A stretch of DNA of 64,000 bases from Takashimella koratensis (Eukaryota; Basidiomycota; Tremellomycetes; Trichosporonales; Tetragoniomycetaceae), in contig BCKT01000012.1 of assembly GCA_003116875.1 (NCBI GenBank), forward strand, positions 672,775 through 736,774, given 5' to 3'. The position numbers and the translations under genes were made by a program. Below the pieces are notes generated by a model, which made no database searches, was not told the origin of the DNA, and was given only the letters and a program-made list of their open reading frames with translations. Below are positions 57,637 to 64,000 of the stretch, in pieces (position 1 is the first letter of the stretch; each line of letters begins with the position of its first letter).

Positions 57637-58269
57637 TATGAGGTTGGTATGCGGTGATGAGAGAGGTAGTGAGGGTGAGTAATAGACAAGGTGGGTTTAG
57701 AGAAGAGGGGAGAGAAAAAGACGGAAATGGTGCATGTGTGTGTGGCTTGTATGGACCACTACCCATCAACCTCCGGACCGATTTCCCCGAACCCGACCCA
57801 AGTCAGACCCGTCCAGACCCTGAGCCGTCGTCTGCCGCCTCTACCCCTCGCTCCGTCCGTTACCGGCCCCCATCGCCAGTCCCCGAGCGCTCACCAAGGA
57901 ATCCATGGGGTAATGGCTCAAAGTCCACCACGGAGATGCGAAGGCGCACAGTGTACTGTATGCATGCATGGACTTGCATAAAGCCAACAACACGACAACA
58001 GGCTGCTCTCTCCGCCCCCCGCCCCCCTCTCCCCTCTCCACGCGCGCGCTGGCAAAGCAGGGATCGACAGGAGACAGGCTTGGCTAGAACCAAAACCCAA
58101 AAACAAAGAATAGCAGTCTTGCTAGTGTCCAAACCAGTAAACCTTGTCTTTCTCAGCCGTCCCCAGTCTTACACCTCACCTTTCCCCCTCCAGACCCCCT
58201 CCGCACCTTCACCAATCCCACACTTGCACCGCTTCACATCGCCCCCCTGCCCTAGCCCTCCTAACCCAC
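57637..58269. other. Intergenic region, 633 bp
   Basis: Upstream of the polyol dehydrogenase and downstream of DCP1. Very C/T-rich between 58010 and 58270; no gene was seen. Confidence 0.5.
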
Positions 58270-60218
58270 TTATCCTGCCCTCCCGGAACGAGCCAAATAG
58301 CTCCTCCACAGTTCCTCCACAAACGTCTCATCAGTCTGCCAAGACACAATCATCAGTATCTTTGCCTTTCTTTCTTTTTTCCCCTTTCCCCTCCCTCTCG
58401 TCACTCACATGAATTAGTGCAAGTAGGCCATTGACGAATGCGATTTTCTGACCAACATCGTGTCCTCCCGGCGCTCCTGGCCCTCCTGGCCCACCTCTTC
58501 CATCTAGCGTGGCATTAATCACTCCGCCCGCACGAGGGCTGTGGAAGATCGCGTCGACGGCCGCGTCCCTCGCTGCGCCCCGGTCGAAAGGGACATGTGG
58601 TGGAGGGTGTTGCATTGAGTGAGGGTGGTGGGGGTGAGGTGCGAGGGGTGTACCGTCTCTTATAGGTGGTAAGAAAGGGACGGGAGTACCTGACCCGCCG
58701 TTGGGGTATGGTGCAGGCTGGCCGGGCTGCTGTAATGGTTGGCCTGGTATCGAAGGTTGTGTCCAGCCCTGAGGCGGTCCCTGTGGTGGGCCCTGCGGGA
58801 GCGGGCTATGCGCATGTGGATGTTGAGGTTGAGGTTGGGATTGTTGCGGGGTTTGCCCAGCAGCCGTGGACTGTGGGGGCTGCGGGATCGGACTTCGACC
58901 CGCTGCTTGCGCAAACGTTGCGTCGCCAACCTTGGCGCTCGACATTGCTTGTGGTCCTGTCCCGACTGCCGAGGATGAGGGTCGAGGGGGTGGAGGCGCC
59001 GGTGTCGCGCCTAGTATGCTCATGAGCAGGTCGTCGACTGTTTGGCCAGGGGCAAACGCGGTCTCGTGTGGCGCGTTCGGAGCGCCGTTGGTCTGTGGTG
59101 CAGAAGGAACAAGGACATCGGCGAGGGTGGGGACTTGCGGGGACGGGACAATCGCAGGGTCGTGGAATGCGCCAGAAGGGGCTGGGGCTGGAGCAAGGGC
59201 TGGAGCGGGTACAGGTGCTGGAGCGGTGGTCGAGGTAGTTGTGTAGCTCGTTACTGTCGTGGATGTTTGAGTAACCTGGGCGGGCGGAGTAACCGATGGA
59301 GTTGGTTGGGTCATCAAGCCCGCGAAGAGCCGTGACAAGCCATCGTCGGGCGCCGCTACGCTGGTGCTTGTAACACCGGCCGTCGGCTCCGTCATGGGTC
59401 TCGGCGCAGGTTCGCCACAGATCCTGCGCACGTCAGCGGTCCGCGCACGACGACTATCATCGACTCCCTTCCCTCCCTGATGAGCGGTCTCGTGCTCACG
59501 TACCCAACGATAGTTTGTCGAAAGCGTTTGATGCATTCGATTCCCTCGGTGAACCAGATCCCATACTTGATCTCTGCGTGCACGTCAGCGGTGTTTCCGG
59601 AGCTCTTCCTCAGCCCAGGACCTAAACCTCGCCAAGGGCCCTCCTTGAACAGATATACAAGAGACAAGAGACGCAGACGCAAGCTCAGACCTAGACCCAA
59701 ACGCACTCTCTTTCCGCCGAGCGACCTGCATCATGCTATCGTCGATGATCGTGACTTTCATTTCTCCTGGTACGAGTGGGATCATGACGTTTTTCACCGT
59801 GATCCTATTCAGCATGAACAGTGCATATTCTGGTGCTTTATCCCTGCTCGCAAACAACGTTAGCTCTTTCTCTTCCCCTTTAAACATTGCTCTCCCCGCC
59901 GCCGCTCCACAGTCCCCTCCTCTCGCCCCACCTGAGCCCATTGCAAACCTTATACCCTATCGAGGGGGCGACTCACCGACGGACAACAAACAAGGACCCT
60001 TCCTGTTTCTGCTTTGCCCACTTATCCATTCCTTCATCATAATGATATATCGTCGAGTAAACCGACGTATCGAGGATCTCTACAGCGGAGGGATCGTTAC
60101 GCTGAACTGTCCGGAAGTTGGCCGAGTTGCGGTAAGCTAGGACACGGTCGGCGTCTGAAGAGCCGGGGATGGGAGCCGACGCGGGCCCGCTAGACCCGGG
60201 TGGGAAGGGAGAGGGCAT
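58270..60218 (-). CDS. DCP1: mRNA-decapping activator Dcp1
   Basis: Five exons give about 540 residues. The EVH1-like Dcp1 domain is spread over the first exons: LAYRNSANFRTVQRNDPSAV, DKWAKQKQEGSLFVVR, APEYALFMLNRITVKNVMIP and IKYGIWFTEGIECIKRF. A long Pro/Gln/Ala-rich linker follows. The last exons encode the Dcp1 trimerisation helix (IAFVNGLLALIH, then TDETFVEELWRSYLARSG), which budding yeast Dcp1 lacks but animal and filamentous fungal Dcp1 carry. Dcp1 activates Dcp2, which removes the m7G cap in cytoplasmic P-bodies. The final exon (ACTGATGAG...TAA at 58270) lies beyond a GTGAGT donor and is easily missed. Confidence 0.9.
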
Positions 60219-60762
60219 GGGTGAGGGATGAGCCTAGGACAGGCAGGGGCAGGAGATCAAAGATGAGATTGATCAAGCGGCAACTGAGATGCGGAGATGG
60301 TGGACGGATTGTAGTCGAGACGCGCTAGGAGATGAAGAATACTACAGATGACAGTGCAGACCGCGCGGCAAGATCGAATCCGGGAATGGACAGCGGCAAG
60401 ATCAGGTGAGTGGATGGTGGATAGAGAAGAGTGAAGAGTGAAGAGTGAATGGGGATTGTGGATGCGGCGGTGAATGGATGGCGAGGTGATGTGAAACGAA
60501 GCGCAAGGGGACGGCGCGGAGGGATTTCGGCGGTGTCAAGCGGGACGGCGATTAGTGAGTCGGTTCTACAACCCAATGTGGCTGACGGTCGATCCTACAC
60601 ACTGGTCCGGCCTCTCTAGCATCTAGTCTGTCTAGTCAATCTATCATCTATCAACTCTATCACCCCTGAGGACATGTGTACAGCAGGGTAAAACTTAAAG
60701 GCTCAAACTTTTGGTGTGAACTTTGACCAGGATCGGATCTTGGCTCCCCAGGTGTAAAACAC
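60219..60762. other. Intergenic region with a short tandem repeat
   Basis: DCP1 upstream region. It contains GAAGAGT three times in tandem at 60426-60446. Positions 60703-60762 could still encode the 19-codon tail of the MFS gene if its TAG is bypassed. Confidence 0.5.
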
Positions 60763-62801
60763 CTAGGGTATCACACTAGCCAAGAGCGAAATGAACGCAA
60801 AGATGGTCAATGACCAGTGTGTTCCAATCTTCTCGTACATTGGGCCCGTGAACATGACCGCACTGCCCTTGAGCCCGCCGACAGTAGCACAATCTTGTTC
60901 AGTGGGGCAAACGAGGAGGGGATGGGCTCACCGAAATAGGGTAGCGAAGGAAGGTGACAGCCAAGAGGGCCGAGGCGGCAGTGTTCCCGTACGCGTCAAT
61001 GAGGTATTGGTAAGACGCGACGAAGATGAAGAGAATACTGAAGCCGAACACCACCTGAGCGACGAGTTCTGCCCATATACTGAGAGATTGGTAGTCGACC
61101 GATGCTCTGCGGAGGCTCCATCAGTCAAAGAAAGAATGGAAGGAAGGAGGGATCAAGGAGAACATTGAGAGACAAAATGGGGGATACTCACCCCCAGAAG
61201 AGTGAGATCGGCATCAACCAAGTCGTGTACATCGCTAATCGCAGCCTAGCTTCAGGCGGGACCACCCTCTCCCCGTGTTTTTCCGCTTTTCGCATGGATT
61301 TTCGGTAGTCGAGGTACATGAGTGGCGCGCAGGCGGCGCAGAGGATAAGACCGGAACAGAGGGCGAGAAACGTCGTCCCTGACATACCAGTCGACAGCTC
61401 CCAGGTATCTTGAAAGATGTACGTCCATCTATGTAAAAAACGAACCAGTCTCAGTTGACCCATCACACGTATGCTGTGTTAGCGACTCACGCAATCAGGT
61501 CTCCGAACAGGATAATATACTGCTCCACTTGTCAGCGACTCCTACGCTCAGCCCTTGGGCGTTGGACTCACAACCACAGTCAAGTAGAAGAACATGCACT
61601 GCACGATCGGCTCCAACACCGTCATCAAAAACGGTCTTTTCAGTGACTCCTTAAACACCTGTGCAAACGAAACCTCCTGTCTAGCCTTCTCCGTGGGGGT
61701 CTGATACCTCTCGTCTCCTGTACGTTTCCTAATCGCCGCTGCCTTCATCTTGAGGAGTTGAGGCGGAAAGGTTTCGGGGATGATGAAGAAGACAAGAAGG
61801 AGTTCGAGTCCCGCCCAAATGGCTTGGATCCAGTCACACCATTTGAACCCGAGGTAGCTTTGAGGCATGGCCCAAAGCTTTAGGTCAATGTCAGTAATCT
61901 TGCGATACAGGATCATGGACGAGAGGATGTTCGCTTATGCTGACGATAAGTCGATACGTACAACCCTGACATGGCGAAACAGACGAACGAATACGCTCGT
62001 TCCGTCGGTGTCCAAATATCGTTCATACCCCCTCCGGCATTGGACAAAGGTGGTGTCTCACAGCATCCTGCGAAGAACCGAGTAATACACCATGCGTAGA
62101 TAGTCCCTGAGCACGCTGCTCCGACTTCAAAGAGGATGAGCATGGTGAAGGAGACGATATCAACTGGGTTCCTGCCCGGATCTTTTTTCAGCTCTTTGTA
62201 AACTACGATTTTGGGGAAAGGCTCACCTGCCTGCGAGCTCGCTGAGAGGAGCCCAGAAGACACTAGCGAGTCCAAAGCCAACGAGGAACAGCGCTGTATC
62301 GAGAGACATTACCTCGTCTGAGATCCCGTAAAAGTCGGCAGCATAGTCGATGGCTTGGGAATTGATAGAGCTGGCCACGCCGACCATTGTACATAGTTGA
62401 GCGAGGAGGATAGTCACTGTCCATTTCTTCCATTTCGGCCAGTTCTGTCCAAGTCGAGTCCGTTAGCTGAGAATTGCAGAGCCTGGGTGGTGGTCGCCGT
62501 GGCTCGATCGCAAGGAGCTTATCTGTGGTTTAGCGGGATCGTTCTCGGCCCACTCGACGATGAACGGATCCTTGATCTCCAACTTGGCTGCTGCGCCTAG
62601 CTCACTGTCCGCCGGCCGAGCGCGAGAGTCGGCTACCACAGTGGCTGCGGACGACCTGCTCTGCGTTCCATCTGTCTCGGGCACATCGGGGACTCGCACC
62701 TCAGCCAGTGCTCGTGTGTCGATTGGTTTCTGGCGGATCGGAGGTCGGGCATATGGGTATCCGTCGCTCTCGAGGTATCGCTGAACGAGGTAAGTCTGCA
62801 T
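60763..62801 (-). CDS. MFS transporter (drug:H+ antiporter type) with early in-frame stop
   Basis: Many exons, about 530 residues. A charged N terminus precedes twelve predicted membrane helices, including VTILLAQLCTMVGVASSINS, TALFLVGFGLASVFWAPLSE, LAGRNPVDIVSFTMLILFEV, ITRFFAGCCETPPLSNAGG and LLLVFFIIPETFPPQLLKMK. The last half contains TWELSTGMSGTTFLALCSGL and TFLRYPIS. The frame then hits TAG (60763-60765) right after FAFISLLASVIP. The conserved tail of the family continues in frame for 19 codons (VFYTWGAKIRSWSKFTPKV) to a TGA at 60703-60705. The true N terminus probably lies in an upstream exon: an in-phase GTATAT...CTAG intron at 62811-62864 would add AIDDDNSLVSTLAR before MQTYLVQRYLESD, but I could not find its ATG. 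Confidence 0.78.
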
Positions 62802-63715
62802 CCTGGCGAGCTAGAATGGACAAAGTGATCAGTCCGCAGTGAGAATCTTTCGTTGTCTATATACCGTAGAGACAAGACTGTTGTCGTCGTCGATGGCTGC
62901 CGCCGGAGCCCTGGCGCTGATTTCACCGCAGGACAGGGTTCAAGTCACCGCAGGCTTGTTTAGCCCATCGTTCATGCAGCTCTAGCCAAAGCAGCCGCAC
63001 GAGACCGCATCATTACATGGAGCGTCGTCATATGACATTGCGCTCCTGGTAAGTCCAATTGTACAAAGTCCACTGCGTCCTGTCGGGAAGGTGAAGGCGT
63101 TCAAAGCCTCAGGCACACCCACGCACCCAAGTGAACGAGCGAGAGACACAGTCTCCAAGATGTCGTCGGCTCGCGCACTCTATCTGTGACTCCGCATCCA
63201 TCTTATCTCTGGCTCAGTCATCCTGAAGGACTATAGCGGTGCACAGTTCAAGCCAGCATGCAGAAGAGACACTTTTTAGCCTCAGCCGGCTGTTCATTGC
63301 GAACTTTATCGATCCGGATCTAACCAGGTAAACCAGCCCGACTCGGGCCGAGGCCAAACTTTTGACTAAAGCATCGATCTTCACTGTTCGTGTTATCAAC
63401 AACATGAAACGATGCATTGACATTTCAAGACCACGCCAAAGCTGTCCTGCATTTCCAATGGTCAAGACACGGATGCTAGAGCCGTCTAAAGGTCATCCAC
63501 CAGCGTACGGTGAGCCCGGGTTCCGATTTGATATCCCGTTGATTTCCAGGCACCACGTTTACCGGTCGACAGTACCATCTCGCTCGATCATTCTTCACTT
63601 CCAACCGTCGACATCGACCTCCTGACCTCCAATCTCGACCTCGGTGTCGACATACCCCTACTCAGACGGGTGCAGGTCCCCTTCGACCCTGCGATGAGCT
63701 GAGCTCGACCTCGTC
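62802..63715. promoter_or_regulatory. Divergent intergenic region of 914 bp
   Basis: Lies between the MFS gene (-) and the gene starting at 63716 (+). Its left edge probably includes an N-terminal exon of the MFS gene (62865 and above). The rest shows no gene; the part near 63600-63710 is pyrimidine-rich, as upstream of many genes here. Confidence 0.5.
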
Positions 63716-64000
63716 ATGCTCCCTTCTATCCGTCTCCTGTCTCCCACCATCTCTCTCCCACCTGTCTTCACCTCCTCCACCCTTCACCTTCTCCGTTCCT
63801 CCCTCCAACCTGCCTCTTTCGCCCCACTCACATCTCTCCCACCGCATACGCTCCCGGCTCTTCCCGTCCTCCCGCCGGACTTTGATCCAGCCACAGCGAG
63901 CACAGCCGCCCCGCTCAAGCTGGGCCCAACGCCGTCGAGTCGACCCGGACATGGTGGTCAGAAGAACAAGGTCGCAGAGTCGGCGGTGTTGGTGCCTTTG
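63716..64000 (+). CDS. Probable Nudix hydrolase (CoA diphosphatase-like), 3' truncated by window
   Basis: The frame is open from ATG 63716 to the last base (95 codons, no stop). The N-terminal half (LPSIRLLSPTISLPP, LHLLRSSLQP) has the Leu/Pro-rich leader seen in Pcd1/NUDT7/NUDT8-type proteins. The final KVAESAVLVPL matches the first beta strand of that Nudix subfamily (typically R.AAVLVPL). The Nudix box itself would lie outside the window, so the call is tentative. The leader could also be a peroxisomal or mitochondrial signal. Confidence 0.55.
   Translation, partial: MLPSIRLLSPTISLPPVFTSSTLHLLRSSLQPASFAPLTSLPPHTLPALPVLPPDFDPATASTAAPLKLGPTPSSRPGHGGQKNKVAESAVLVPL

Overview
The window is a gene-dense stretch of a fungal nuclear genome, almost certainly from a basidiomycete and probably from the Tremellomycetes. 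The evidence is the intron pattern (many 36-100 nt introns with GTRNGY donors, CTRAY branch sites and YAG acceptors in nearly every gene), the gene content (a Tsp2-like tetraspanin, Ctf4, a KHDC4-type KH protein, expanded MFS and MDR families) and the absence of operons or Shine-Dalgarno sites. The class assignment is inference. Most gene models were spliced by hand from reading-frame changes, splice signals and family conservation.

Layout. 1-2400: two unrecognised hypothetical genes. 2568-3369: GINS subunit PSF3 (-). 3677-19259: one giant gene for midasin/Rea1, MDN1 (-), 14 exons and about 4,993 residues, a quarter of the window. 20025-21490: KHDC4/BLOM7-like KH RNA-binding protein (-), divergent from proteasome ATPase RPT6 (+, 21817-23414). 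23705-24396: KEOPS subunit PCC1 (-), divergent from NEDD8-conjugating enzyme UBC12 (+, 24643-25902). 26441-28255: mitochondrial CDP-diacylglycerol synthase TAM41 (-). 28600-31950: tandem pair of MDR-type NAD(P)H oxidoreductases (-). 33095-34472: unknown membrane protein (+). 34947-36815: tetraspanin (-), divergent from replisome hub CTF4 (+, 37616-41663). 42146-44761: SLC41-type Mg2+ transporter (-). 45227-45690: small mitochondrial-type protein. 46099-50420: HECT ligase HUL5/UBE3C (-). 50826-51876: possible TRIC-like membrane protein (+). 51962-55175: an MFS transporter bracketed by two paralogous SANT/Myb mini-proteins and by two copies of a 37-bp direct repeat. 55800-57636: sorbitol/xylitol-type zinc dehydrogenase (-). 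58270-60218: decapping activator DCP1 (-). 60763-62801: MFS drug-type transporter (-) with an in-frame TAG shortly before its conserved C-terminal tail. 63716-64000: start of a probable Nudix hydrolase (+), cut by the window edge.

Functional links. PSF3 (CMG helicase) and CTF4 (the hub joining CMG to polymerase alpha) act in the same replisome, and both have MBF/E2F-like sites just upstream. RPT6, UBC12 and HUL5 all belong to the ubiquitin/proteasome network. MDN1 acts in 60S ribosome maturation, while KHDC4-like, PCC1 and DCP1 act in splicing, tRNA modification and mRNA decay. The less conserved parts are the MDR tandem, the Myb-MFS-Myb segment and the truncated MFS gene. No CRISPR, rRNA, convincing tRNA or intact transposon was seen.
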